Assembly (NCBI GenBank): GCA_019843655.1
Contig: JACDQD010000006.1
Location: 22,958,246-23,022,245 of the forward strand
Direction of reading: 5' to 3'
DNA: 64,000 nucleotides
Source: Lethocerus indicus
Lineage: Eukaryota; Arthropoda; Insecta; Hemiptera; Belostomatidae
Position 1 is the stretch's first letter, and every line of letters begins with the position of its first letter. The notes below the pieces were generated by a model. That model was not told the DNA's origin. It worked only from the letters and a program-made list of their open reading frames with translations, and searched no databases. The position numbers were made by a program, and so were the translations under genes. Positions 40,730 through 52,081 of the stretch are shown one piece after another.

Positions 40730-41330
40730 CTGAAAAAGCGAATGAGATCAATAAAACACGCATAAATAAATAGAAACAAAAGAAATCTGACTAAATGGGC
40801 TTTCAACGAGTTATGTTTTAGTAAACATACAAAATTAAGTTTTTTAATTGTATTTATAATTATTGTAATTTTAACGTATTAAATATTTATAAATGTACAC
40901 GTATATAATATGAAAATAAGGTTGCTTGTATTGGAAGATGCTATTACCCAGTTATTAACCCAAGTACTTAATCTAAGACTAGTTTTCAGACTCAATTTGA
41001 AGACAGAAAGTTTGAAATATTTAATTAACAAATAACTAGCTTTTAATAATATACTTATCTTGATTACTTTTAACAATATTATTTCACTTAATAAAATATA
41101 ACATCCAGCATGGTCCTCGTTGAAAAACGTATTTAATACACGTAATTTCCACCAAATGTGATAAAGACTGTGCTAATGAAAATTAAAACACCATTATCGA
41201 ATAATGTTTGGGCACGTTTAAAGAGAAGGCTCACTGAGAATGTAAAATAGATAATAATATTGCGTTTTGATCGTTTCTATATACATTTCAGCCATTTAAA
41301 CGTACTATTTAGCATTGCAACTTGCACGGC

Positions 41331-41340
41331 AGATCAAAGC
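41331..41340 (-). promoter_or_regulatory. TCF/HMG-type binding site in intron 1
   Basis: AGATCAAAGC on the plus strand reads GCTTTGATCT on the transcribed strand and matches the TCF consensus over nine to ten bases. It lies about 600 bases upstream of exon 2, in intron 1. Function is inferred only. Confidence 0.25.
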
Positions 41341-42710
41341 CCCCTCAGCGGACCCGAAGCGAAGGAAGAGCAGAGAAGGAATTCCTTTTGAGAATAAACT
41401 TGGGGCAATTTTAATATCTTCTTTTTTCGCGTGCACACAGAGAACGACGCTAAATAAATTTATGCGAAAACATAGGCCGGCGCAACAATGCGAGCGTTTT
41501 ATTTCTAAAGTACACAACATTTTCAGGCTCATTCAACATGCCAACTTAATTAAAATAAGGGATGAGCACAAGCATGAAGACGGGATGAAAGTATGAATTA
41601 GAAAAATAAACTACTCAGAGAAAATTATTTCAGCAAAATTACAGAAGTTGAAATTACAATCATAGAATAATATCTGAAAACTAGATTATGTAATATGTAT
41701 TAATAAAATTAAGTGACGCGCACAATGGGACTGGCGGGTTCTTGAACTCAGAAATATGCCGGGGACAGACAATCGTCATGTTTTTTAATGTTCATAGTTT
41801 TCGAAATATTCTCATTCATCAACTGGTTACCCTTGAAGTAAATGCATTCGGCGAACGTTGTATAGCGAGCCTATACAATGCAAATGTTTAATTAGCGCCG
41901 GTATGCAGTAAATAATTGATCGTTTACCGCGATCCCCACCATCCGGGAATGTTCCCACGATTTTGCCGCCTGGGACGAGTCGGCCGAGGACCCAGTCATG
42001 AGGAGTCAGCCGTGAAACTGCCGATAGGAAAATAAACACGGGAGTACATACAAGTGGCACACTCCTACTGTAGGCCGATCACTTGCCCTCCACCCGGACC
42101 TACTACCCAGACATATTACAGCCTTCCGGCCACCCTTGTAAACAAACTGCGAGATATCGGCCGGAGTGACCGATAATTAAGCCAAATATTATTTTATGTT
42201 TTCCATCACTCTTTACGAATTGTTCGCAACCCGGTCGCGATAGGAGCAAGTAGAAACCAAGTATGTAAGTAGAGACAGAGGAGAGTACTACGTCATTATG
42301 AGTTGATGAATGAAAATTATTCCATTGTTATTGTCATAAAGAATTCATATTGTGTCCACTTCGAATTACTAAAATTTTATCTCAGAATACAGTATATATA
42401 CATTTAATTATTTAAAGTTTCAGGAGGCAATTATTTCTGACTTCCAATCGGTGGCCGTAACAATGCATCCATGAACCCAAGAAGGAGGAGGGCAGGATTT
42501 GCGAGGGGGGGTAGGCAATTCAAAACAGGTGTTACAGCGAAAGAAAATGTCTTAAGAAAAAGGGACACGTACCCCCAGGTAGGTAGTTATAATGCATTAT
42601 ATTAAACAGTGACGTTTTGATTTGGGGATGTGGGGGCGGGCAGAGACTTGGGGGATTATGGGAGAGACTGCGACAGGTATATAACCGACAATAGGGAGCG
42701 GACAGTGGGA

Positions 42711-42753
42711 AGGAGGGAGGGAGGGATGGAGACAGAGAGAGAGAGGGAGAGAG
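42711..42753. repeat. GA/GGGA-rich tract in intron 1
   Basis: A purine run of GGGA then GAGA units. In the pan transcript it is pyrimidine-rich. Confidence 0.85.
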
Positions 42754-45700
42754 GCGATAAGACCGAGGGGTAGAGGGGAAAACCGAGCTTTGACCGGAAC
42801 AATGGCCGAGGAGAGAGAGCGCCCCCCGCCCCGCCACCACCGCCTCCACCACCCCGCCCCGACCGCAGTCTTGTTGATCCCCGTTCAGTTAGCTGCCCCC
42901 GCACCAGAGGCGGCAATTAGTCAAACCGCATAGGCTCTTTAATGCCTTCCGTTGAAACATTTTCCTTTGGAGATACCACCAATACACTTTTACGCTTTCC
43001 CAATCGGCTAAGTGCGAACAGTTGAAAGTCTGGAGAACCCGGAAAGTGGAAAAATGAGTTTCATCATACTTCGAGTACTGCCAATTTCCTTATTATTAAA
43101 CTTTAGCATACCTGCATATATAATACAAGCCGGCAATTGCGTTATGGCGATGCAAACATATGTCCACCCTTCCACGTTGAGGGGACACAATACAATAGAA
43201 CTACAACTCGCAGTCAACATAATATCCTAAATAGAACAAACGATACACCATTTTCTGAGTGTTGTCCGTATGTGTCTATACTTTGAACATGAAATAAGTA
43301 GACGGGTGTCTACCTCATGGCAATCCACAAAGTGGCATGTACAATATACAGATTATTATCTATATATTTAACACTAGTATTTTGCAAACTAAAAAGGGAT
43401 TTTCATTCAAAATACATAGCGACACTAGTCAAATAGTCACAGCGTAAGAGCCGAGTCTAACAGTAATAGGATTAACTACTAAATCCTTTCTGCTGGGGAA
43501 CATTATTTCCGCAGCATAGAACAAGAACATCACTTTTATTTCAAACCTTCTATCCTTTAAGTATTAGGGAGAATGAAAAGAAACACTTTCCATCATCAAA
43601 AGCAGTAGGATATTTAGACTGAGAAGTCAATATTAGGATGCCTGGATCAAACAAATATTTCTAATCATCTTATAATGTTTAGCCGCCTCTAAACCAGGGA
43701 AATAAAGTCATTAAAAAATCAAATAAAAGAATTATTTAGTTACTCCTTCCCTTTAATTGCATATATATAGACCCTATTTACTTGTAGTTAATATTTATAT
43801 TACTTGAACTGAATTAACTACCAGCTAATATTGGGCCAGCTTGTGTTAATCATAAGGAATAATAGGTGACATTTTAAGTTCCTACAGGACTATTAGATAT
43901 CATGGACCGTGTAAATTAGATTCGTGCGATGATCACGCTGCAATATGGAAATACTGTGGTTCAATAGTCCTCGGAAGGGTTCCGGTGATACCAGATGAGC
44001 TAGCAGATATCCGGACTTTGCCAGCGGGGTACGGAGGAAGACGTCTCGGGAAGGAAGTGAGAACCTGACCTTCTAATACTTCATTCAGAAGCCATATGTG
44101 ACACGGGAGCTGTTCCGGCAGCTGCAATACAATATGCTAAAGCCATGGAGGAGTTCGCGCTGTGAATAAACAGTAGCCGGCCAGACGAGAAAAATGCCCG
44201 CATCGATAATGAACAGATTACACGACGCGATCTCGGAATATGGCACAATTACAGCGGTCGCGGACACCGATGAAATATTGATCGCAGAAATAATTTTAAA
44301 TCCTACAGCTTAAAATTACAGGAATTTTACTGCTCGTAGGCAATTTCCTATAAACCAACCGCAGGATCTCTAACCTGCTAATAACTCAGTTTGATCGCTT
44401 TGGCACTATTCCCTAAACACAAAATCAACAAAGTTTACATTACAAAAAAAAGCCATGCAAAACATTCCATCATGCAAAACCTATTGAGACATAGAACACT
44501 TTGGAATGTTTACAATATCAGGTCTGCGCCATAAACACGGTTTGCCCAATGTGGCTACTTATAAATAATGCTGCTTGACGATTCAAACTAGGGAAATGAA
44601 CGCCAAAAGTAATTTTTTAAAATCATATTTTTCACGGTATTGTTATAACCAAATTATTCATTTATATACAATGTCATTAAAAATGAATTATGGCTACATT
44701 AAACCATATAATTTAAGGTCAAAGACGTCATACCTCCACAAAGCCAAATATAAAACGGATATATAATTTAAACAAACATCATCGCCAAATACAAGAATTA
44801 TTCAACAATAATTATGTTAAGAATTAGTACAGTTTTGAAAATCATTTTTAACTCCAATTAAGTTACAATCAACAATTAGTACAATAAAACAACTTGCTCC
44901 TGTATAGACAGACATCTCAATAATCAAAATTAAACTGGAATGAGTTGACGAAAAATTGAGCAACTACCCCACCAAATTTGATTATAAAGTCAAACAGAGC
45001 TCACTACGGGAACAATTAAACCATTTCAAAAACAGACCGCAGAATGTTTTGTAACCAAGTGTGATTAAATCAATAAGGTATTTAATCAAACCGGGGAAAA
45101 ACGCGGGCCGTTCCTATTTACTGGAACTTAACGAGTAAATATTGTGAATTAAAAAGGATTCGCCCGAAACCGATTTAATCGGATAAAGAGAATTAGAGGC
45201 CCGGGGAACAAAAATATGTAATCTGCGAGGGTCAACGAATGAGAGCCAATTTTTTTTCCACCGTTATAATTAAAAGGGAGCGGGGACAGAGGGGCGAGAT
45301 GTAATGTCCGCATTCACTGGAGGCGGTGCCAGGCTGAAAAGGCTATCGTTCACATACCTAACTACCCAATTTACATCAATTAAGGACCGGTATCAATAAG
45401 TCATGGGCTTAAAGGAGAGAGGAGGACCTCGAAATTGACCGAATCAAATCCCGGGACTGGCCGGTTATTTATTAATTTTCAAAAGTGGGCAGTAGCCCTT
45501 TGTTTATTTTCCACTTCTTCCCGTGGCCAACTCTAATACTTATCGGTGTAAGTGGGATTTAGGACCAGACTAGTGGACTGGCGGTCCACTTTTAAAACTG
45601 GGCACAGCTTACTGGACAATGAAAAGGGGCATTGCCGGCTGCCTTCGTCCCGCTTCTACATCCGACACGGGTTAAAATTAAGTACGCCCGTTTCGGTCGT

Positions 45701-46089
45701 TTACTCTTCCTTTCGATACAAATTCACCGAAAGGGATTGTGGACTGCCAGTGTACTGAAAACACTTTCGGTAGTAAGTAAGTCTAAAACTCGGGGGATGG
45801 TAAACAGGGTATCGGGAGGCGTTACGTCCGACCGGGACAGGTGTCCCGAACGATAACGGAGGCATTTAACGGGTCGAATCTAATCGCAGAGAAATGTTAT
45901 ACAACGCGTCAATCGGCGGGTGGACATTTTATTATGTCACAAATATGTGACATTTATACTCGGAGCAGGTCGGAAATCGAATGTAGAGGTCGGAGGGGAC
46001 AAAGTTTGAAAAAGCTCCAGCGGGTAGTAATAAGGCGGGGGGAAGGGGAAGACACGTGACAGGTCGGTCCAAACTAAGACACAACTAAC

Positions 46090-46239
46090 CTCCGATTCGG
46101 TGAGATCAATTAAACTGCTCTTCTCTTCGGTTAAATTTTCGGACGACCTCTTTTCGTCTTCGCCCTCGTCTTTGAACACTTTAACTTCGTCGGTGCTGCC
46201 GAGATCATCACCGCCGCTGCCGCTGCTTACATGCGGCAT
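46090..46239 (-). CDS. pan: TCF/pangolin coding exon 1: start codon and beta-catenin-binding domain
   Basis: Fifty codons encode the N-terminal Armadillo/beta-catenin-binding domain of TCF. It starts [14 protein letters not shown], continues [16 protein letters not shown] and ends [10 protein letters not shown]. Asp17 in STDEV and Glu25 in KDEGE correspond to Asp16 and Glu24 of human TCF4, which contact beta-catenin lysines. The C-terminal SSLIDL part matches the family's short amphipathic helix. The start is well fixed: an in-frame TGA lies one codon upstream (46243-46245), -3 is A, and MPH/MPQ is the family start. The exon ends on a complete codon (GAG, phase 0) followed by the donor gttagt at 46089. 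It sits at the edge of a CpG-rich block that is probably the promoter. Loss of this domain gives a dominant repressor in other animals, so it is the activating end of the protein. Confidence 0.95.
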
Positions 46240-46830
46240 CTTTCACAAATCACCAACCACAACACACTCGCGGGGCCCGGATATCGAATACGCGCCAATT
46301 ACCCGCGCCTCCGGCTACACCCGGCGTCGTACCCGCGAATACCTGTTGACGACCACATGTCTACGCGCACTCAACACTGAAACCGGACACTCGACCGAGC
46401 TGGAGTAGTAATCGCCGGCGGGTAAGTATTTACAGAGTACTAGGGCGGGACGGGGAGGCGGGAGGCGGCACTAGTGGACGGCGGACGGCCGCGGTATCGA
46501 CGGATAATTGTCCCAGTGCAACGGAAGGCCGACAGAGAGGACGTGCGGCTGTATTGAGGCCATCTCCTAGTGAATACTGAGCCGACGAGAGGAGGTCGGC
46601 CGAGTGGGGCCCCCCGACCCACCAATCGGGTGCCCGCTTTGATCCCTCCCCGCCTCCCGAAGCCCCCCGATAATGGCAGCCGGCCCGGAGATTGCCGAAC
46701 CCGCCCGAACCCCTTAGTTCCCCGCCTCACCGCCGCCCCCACAAAGCGCCCCGGCGCTGCCTCCTCTACGGACACGGCCACCCGCTAGAATAATCCCCGC
46801 CCCGCCCCCGCCGCCCCGTCCACCGTATTA
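46240..46830 (-). promoter_or_regulatory. pan: CpG-rich block upstream of the pan start codon (probable 5' UTR and promoter)
   Basis: The sequence next to the start codon is strikingly rich in G, C and CpG over about 550 bases, then changes abruptly to AT-rich DNA after about 46.83 kb. This suits a developmental-gene promoter with a 5' UTR ending at 46240. It contains a TCF-type site (GCTTTGATC, 46636-46644) and GCCGCC cores near 46.73 and 46.81 kb, which resemble the fly TCF helper element. No TATA box is evident. The start site cannot be fixed from sequence alone, and upstream non-coding exons are possible. The open frames at 46440-46781 (minus) and 46570-46788 (plus) are products of the composition. 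Confidence 0.5.
46636..46644 (+). promoter_or_regulatory. TCF/HMG-type binding site upstream of TCF itself
   Basis: GCTTTGATC matches the CTTTGAT(C) core bound by TCF HMG domains. It lies about 400 bases upstream of the pan start codon, with GCCGCC cores within about 100 bases on one side. A single match of this length is expected by chance several times in 64 kb, so position is the main argument. Confidence 0.3.
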
Positions 46831-47483
46831 TTCTCTATTTATTGCCCCTCCCCACCCACCCCCTAAATACCACCAAAAACTACCCCCGCTAATATTTATT
46901 ACAGCTCGCCCTATTCTCTCTCTTTTCTTTTCCAGTTTTACCAGTATCACCAACTATTACTTATTACCCCTTCTTGGAAATCGGGATTACATATAATACG
47001 TAGCGATTGTTTTAGAATATTATAAATTAAACTTAAATAACTAAAATCTAAACTTCTCCTAGTGTAATTTATATTATATGCTTGTTTCGATATGTCAGAA
47101 CGCGTGCACTATTTTCCTCATTCTGTCCAGACTTTCCTTTAGCGTCATTCGAGATGTCGCCAGAGTGACTTACCCGAGCCGGAATCACCATGCCGTCGTA
47201 TTCTTCATTACAAAATAACTCTACGGAAAATATTGTTATTCGTTCTTTGACATTATTATAACGACTATTATATATTATCGTATATTATAACATTATAACG
47301 ACTGAACAAAGACGGTAATATCACAGCAATGGAATATATTCAAGGGGAAATTGTACACTTTCTGAAACGCGTATGTTTTAAAAAACTAGGTATATTCTCG
47401 TTCTAAACTCCTTATCGTTCGTCAATGTAGACCGGTTTCGGCTTTTCCACATACCCAATATCAATCCGTTATTAATATACATT

Positions 47484-47607
47484 CGCCGATGGCGTGTCCT
47501 GTCAGGCCTGTGACGGACACTGGTGACAGGAGGCCGTGTCACCAGCGCTATACGCCGAACGCTGTTGGCGATGGCTAGTGGAGATTGAAGATCGCCAGAG
47601 CAACAGC
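47484..47607. other. three adjacent inverted repeats (hairpin cluster)
   Basis: Hairpin 1 (47494-47520) pairs GTGTCC, a bulged T, GTCA with TGAC GGACAC, a ten-pair stem around a six-base loop. Hairpin 2 (47520-47545) pairs CTGGTGACA with TGTCACCAG, nine perfect pairs around eight bases. Hairpin 3 (47561-47607) pairs GCTGTT and GGCGAT with ATCGCC and AACAGC, separated by a small bulge. A short CGCC/GGCG repeat (47484-47494) precedes them. They lie about 1.25 kb upstream of the pan start. I do not recognise the element; it could be a structured RNA or a decayed mobile element. Confidence 0.45.
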
Positions 47608-50600
47608 ATTCTCAAAACTATCGCAGATTGGACCAATTAATAAGGTATATACATATTCTCGAATATATTGGCATATTTCGTTATATATTGCATATTTATA
47701 AAGAATAAATTCTCCAATGGCAACTGAATATCCGGGAAGATGGAGATGAGACTGAAGCGGTCTAGCTTCAGAAAACCCAATTAAAACCGGGAAACACGCA
47801 GTATGTAGGTGATATTTCTGAACGCGAGCTCAACTATTTGTTATTATGGAGTAAACGTCGTAGATACAGGTTTACGGAAGTGCTAGTAAAAATCCGGACT
47901 TTAAAATTAACGTATAATAAAATTGTGTATTCCTGTTTACATTGTACATTATTGAAATTAATAATGTATCTTAATTATTTCGAGATCTCAATAATCATTT
48001 GACAAGTCATAAGAGAGAGTAATTGTTCATTAAAAGAATAATGTGGGCAATAATGGTTGAGACATAATTTAAATATTAATCTTATTGTTAACCTAATACT
48101 TATTTCAGAATTGTGATGCCATACGCTGAGGGGTAATAAATAATCGTATAAAGGTAATTAGGATTAGATTTACAGGAACTCGAGTTGGAGCCCGGAAACC
48201 TTATCTCGGCCCGATAATGTCTGGGAGGACTCTCATTTACAAGACAAACTCCTTCCAAAACTAGGGCCCACACTCTTAAGCCCGCTCGGTGCCCAAGAGA
48301 AGAGCCCAAGAGAGATATATGGCATTTATAATGACATAACCCGAGCCGAGACCTAAGCCCGAATGTAAATATTGGTAAACTCCACCACCCCTCCTTTCCG
48401 CCAGCCATCCACAAAATCCCACCCCGCGGGCTTAGTGTTGACCTTGTCAGACTTGGTGCTCGGATGGAGAGTGAGAGTGTCAGTGAGAGGAAGGGAGGGA
48501 GGGTGGTTAGGGAGAGACAGAACCCGGGATCTCCCTTATTCTCGCTGGAAGAACCGTTCACACAATGTTTGTTCAACCCGTCTCTCATTCCCAAAAAATA
48601 TTAAATAATCTAACTGATAAGATAATTAACTAGCAAATAATCATATCATCTCAATGGATTTGAAAATCACCTACTGAATTCGAGTACTTCTGCCTCCGCC
48701 TACGACTTAATTTCTTATCCAGGATCATATTTCTGTTCCATCGCTGAACTTTTACTTAAAAAATTTAAATCTTGTATATAATAAAATTCATACACCTGTA
48801 ATCCGTATATTTGGAACATTAGTCTGTATTCTGTGAACTATCGAATATTCGATTCAACGTTTAAAATTTGGAATGCGCCATTTTGGAACAGAAATGTTCA
48901 GTTTCGCGTAGTATTTCTGAGAGGGAGTAGTTGATGTGATTTTCAACTCATGGCTGGTCTAGGGTGGTCATAAAAATAAATCAGTAAGCCGAGTGTCCGA
49001 TTGGGCGGAATATCCAGAAAACATCAAAAGGGAAACTAAAAATAAAGCTGCCCCGAATTCGTGGAAGGATGCTATTATTTCAACCTAAATTTCCACCAGT
49101 TTATTGAAGGCTATACATCTCGCACTTTCCGGGAAGTGACATTAGTATTTGGGAAGAACTATTAAAATAATGTTTGAAAGGTTTCACTGCTGAGTGCATT
49201 AGGATGGATTATTTATAACACTTTTATCTACATTAAAAACGAATGTATATGGAATATGGAATGTATATGCGCTATGGTTTTTTATAATACTGTCCTTGCT
49301 TTTGAGCTGCAATTTCTCTGCAGCACTATATAACGTTTCTAAAGTGTCCCAAAATTGTTGAATAGTTTAGTAAAAGGTCATTTTAGAGAACACCTTGATG
49401 GTTATATGTACTTCTATTTGGTTCTTGTTCTATCGGCTTCGCATAAGAGTAGATGGTCGATTCGTTTAGCGGCCTTAAAATTAACAGGGCCGAAATCCCA
49501 CGGCCCTGCAGATGTAAATGCACCACTGAGACAAAGGGCTCAAGTCCCTCATAAACAAAAGACCGGGTACTAAAGAGGCCTCGTTAGTCCGGCGAGTCGG
49601 GCCCCGGGGGTTTGAAAAGCTACCTTCACTCTTCCCCGGCTGATGTTAACATAAAATAATAAAACGTACCGTATTTAAAACATAATTGAAACTAACAAGC
49701 GGTATATGGCTGTGGAAACGCTAGTCACATTTGCGCGCTAGAAGCTTTCTTAAAATTAAATGCGTGCGGCTTGTTTCCGTTTTGTACCAGTTCCTTTTCG
49801 GATTCTCTGTGTGTGTACGGCCTAACAAACAATCGTATCTTCGATAATCTCTCTTTTTAGCATGTAATGTACTTTTAGGGCAACAGTCGCAGATCATTAT
49901 TCGTAGTGTAATCATTAAAATTTTATTTAGTATTTATAGGGTCGCTTTTATCACATTTTTTGTCTAGGATCGCATTCAGGCTGCCAGTTCTTACGGAACT
50001 TGCGTCGATGGCATTATCGAGTCAATAAATAATAATATTTGCAATTTTAAACTGATTAAACGAGGAGAGCTCGCGAACTTCCGATATACCCATTTAGATA
50101 GGTCGGCCCCGAACAAGAACTTCTAATGCTCGGTTCTAGGGCCTCCGTTATCGACGCCAGCGGCGGGATGCCCGCATTTAATGAGATGCATGAGGAGTAA
50201 TTGGCGGAAAATTCTTAACTCGCCGGCCGCAGAGGTCAGTTATAGTCCCCGTCGACGGGACGTAAACGCATTGGACACGGCGTTCTATTCTGACGGTAGC
50301 GAATTTTCAAACTGATTATACCTTGTCTATCTTTAAATAAGAAGAAGTAGAGAAACTGTAACATATGTCAAATGTGCCAAACGACACTATAGTGTTCTCA
50401 ATCGGAAAACAACGCGGATACCATAAATCTATCTACAGCCAAGAAAAGAGGGAGTGATTTGTGGGTTTGAAGCTCAGTTATTTATGCCGGTTTAATTGTA
50501 TTGTTTATTCATAAAGTTTATCTGTGTTGCACGGTGAACGGACCGGGCGGATGGGCCTGTGTATTGAGGCAATCGGGTTTTCGTAGTGGCGAAAGACGAA

Positions 50601-50638
50601 ATGAAAATACCCTGGGCGAGGGAGGAAGAGCGGGCGGC

Positions 50639-50748
50639 GCTCTCTCCCTCTCACTCTCTCCCTATCCCTCTCCCTCTCTCGGAATGTCCCTCTTTCCCTC
50701 TCCGTCCTTTCCTTCTTTTCCCCTTCTTTTTTCCCCCCTTTCCGTCTC
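50639..50748. repeat. pyrimidine-rich CT tract
   Basis: About 110 bases almost entirely C and T. The open frames at 50501-50957 on both strands are artefacts of it. Confidence 0.85.
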
Positions 50749-51998
50749 CCGGCGTGTTCCTCTGGGCGGTTGCAGGTGGATTTATGTGTAACTGGCCTGG
50801 GTTTACTGCCGATCCCCGGGCCGCGATAAGCCCGGTCAACCCCCTGTAGCGGGCTCGCCTTCTCCACCTTTAAATACGGGCCTTTCCCCGAATTGGTCGG
50901 ATCTTTACTGGACGCTGCGGTCGGAATTTGGGAGTGGACCCCCGGTAGCCGGGACATTTAAAAAAAGGAGGCGAAGGGATTTTCGAAGGAATCTTAACAA
51001 AAACTAAAGCTCGGTTTGACTTTCCGACTCGTCTCAGTTATAATAAGCCCGATTTCGGCTTAAAGTAATAAAGTAAAATTGGGGGCCGTTATATAATTAT
51101 CCGTTCATATAATATAAAGAGAATTACGCCCTCTCCAATTATAAGCAATACAGGCAGAAAATCAGCCTAGTAATTCTAGAAGGTAAAACCTCATTTACAG
51201 AGATGTAAATTAGCCTTGATTCACAAATAGTAGTAAGGTATTCCTATTCTGTTAGGTATTCGTAACCTGCATATATGTAAATCTTACAGTCTATTATCGT
51301 TAATTAAAAAGTTGCTAAATATTGTACGGCTTCGTACAATTGTGAGTTTACATTACGATATATAATTACAATATAAATATGCAATACGCATTATTTTCGC
51401 CTGCAACGTATTCGAGTCTTCGAATAGTTAACCTGATATTTTTTGTATGGGGTCGCGGAGAATTGGATTCGCGTAAACCAATCAGTGTCAGTGTACAAAA
51501 CTCGATATGTTCAGAATGTCTATGTATAAGGTTTCGGCTGTTGGCCATATTCATTAGTTCTTCGTCCAAGCATTTTCGATGCACTGGGGGCTTCCTGTCT
51601 GCACAGACGCTGCATTTTCGCGATATTAAAAAAATCCCGGAACCATTCAGAACGATTCGAGTCTAATCTACTGGTTTCGGATTCGACCCAATCGATAAGC
51701 GTGAATGCGAATTGTTTCATTTTTTTCTCGCGGATGAAAAATTGATGCGTGACTTGGGTCGTGTTGAGACGGGAACGGAATGAGAAATGTTGATGAGGGA
51801 GCGAGAGGGGGGGATAGAGCGGGCCCCGCGCACAAGAAAGCCGCCGGCCCGGTGTTGAATTACATAACTCGGCTACTGGTTTTAACTTGAAACGCGAGAT
51901 AAGGAAACTCGGCTAAGATTTAATTCCTTGTTCCCTTTTCCCAACCGGCGTGTTGAGGAGCCCTCCTCCACTGTACTGTGTGGCTTAATTGCGCATCG

Positions 51999-52001
51999 CT
52001 C

Positions 52002-52080
<79 letters not shown>
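51999..52080. repeat. (CT)n microsatellite
   Basis: About 40 CT units with one CG interruption near 52013. It lies upstream of pan and reads as (GA)n on the pan strand. Confidence 0.95.

Positions 52081-52081
<1 letters not shown>

Larger units (their letters stand above)
40730..46089 (-). other. pan: intron 1 of pan, about 5.4 kb, non-coding
   Basis: This interval runs from the exon 1 donor GAG|gttagt (46089) to the exon 2 acceptor ctttttcag (40730). Much of it, especially 43.2-45.1 kb, is AT-rich with no usable open frame. A GA-rich run lies at 42711-42753, next to a C-rich stretch at 42821-42866. A TCF-type site, AGATCAAAGC, is at 41331-41340. I found no nested gene. The 93-codon frame at 41315-41596 on the plus strand has no recognisable domain. 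Confidence 0.85.
1..46239 (-). other. pan: pangolin/TCF gene, 5' part (three coding exons plus introns; continues past the left edge)
   Basis: This is the 5' half of the arthropod TCF/LEF gene, the DNA-binding effector of canonical Wnt signalling. Three minus-strand coding exons at 46090-46239, 40657-40729 and 14710-14813 join into 327 nt and 109 residues with consistent phases. The product follows Drosophila Pangolin in order: a beta-catenin-binding N-terminus ending [10 protein letters not shown], a linker ending SPVF, then FNMGYLVSPY. The family's HMG box (KKPHIKKPLNAF-type) and C-clamp were not found on the minus strand down to base 1, so they should lie to the left. Introns are large (about 5.4 kb, about 25.8 kb and more than 14.7 kb). 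The identification rests on recalled family sequence, not on a database search. The exon structure is read directly from the sequence. Confidence 0.93.

Noticed and set aside
46346..46380. Initiator plus DPE core promoter for pan
   Set aside because: TCAGTG occurs on the minus strand (46375-46380) and GGTCGT fits the DPE pattern, but the DPE would be at +25 to +30 instead of +28 to +33. Spacing is strict for this element.
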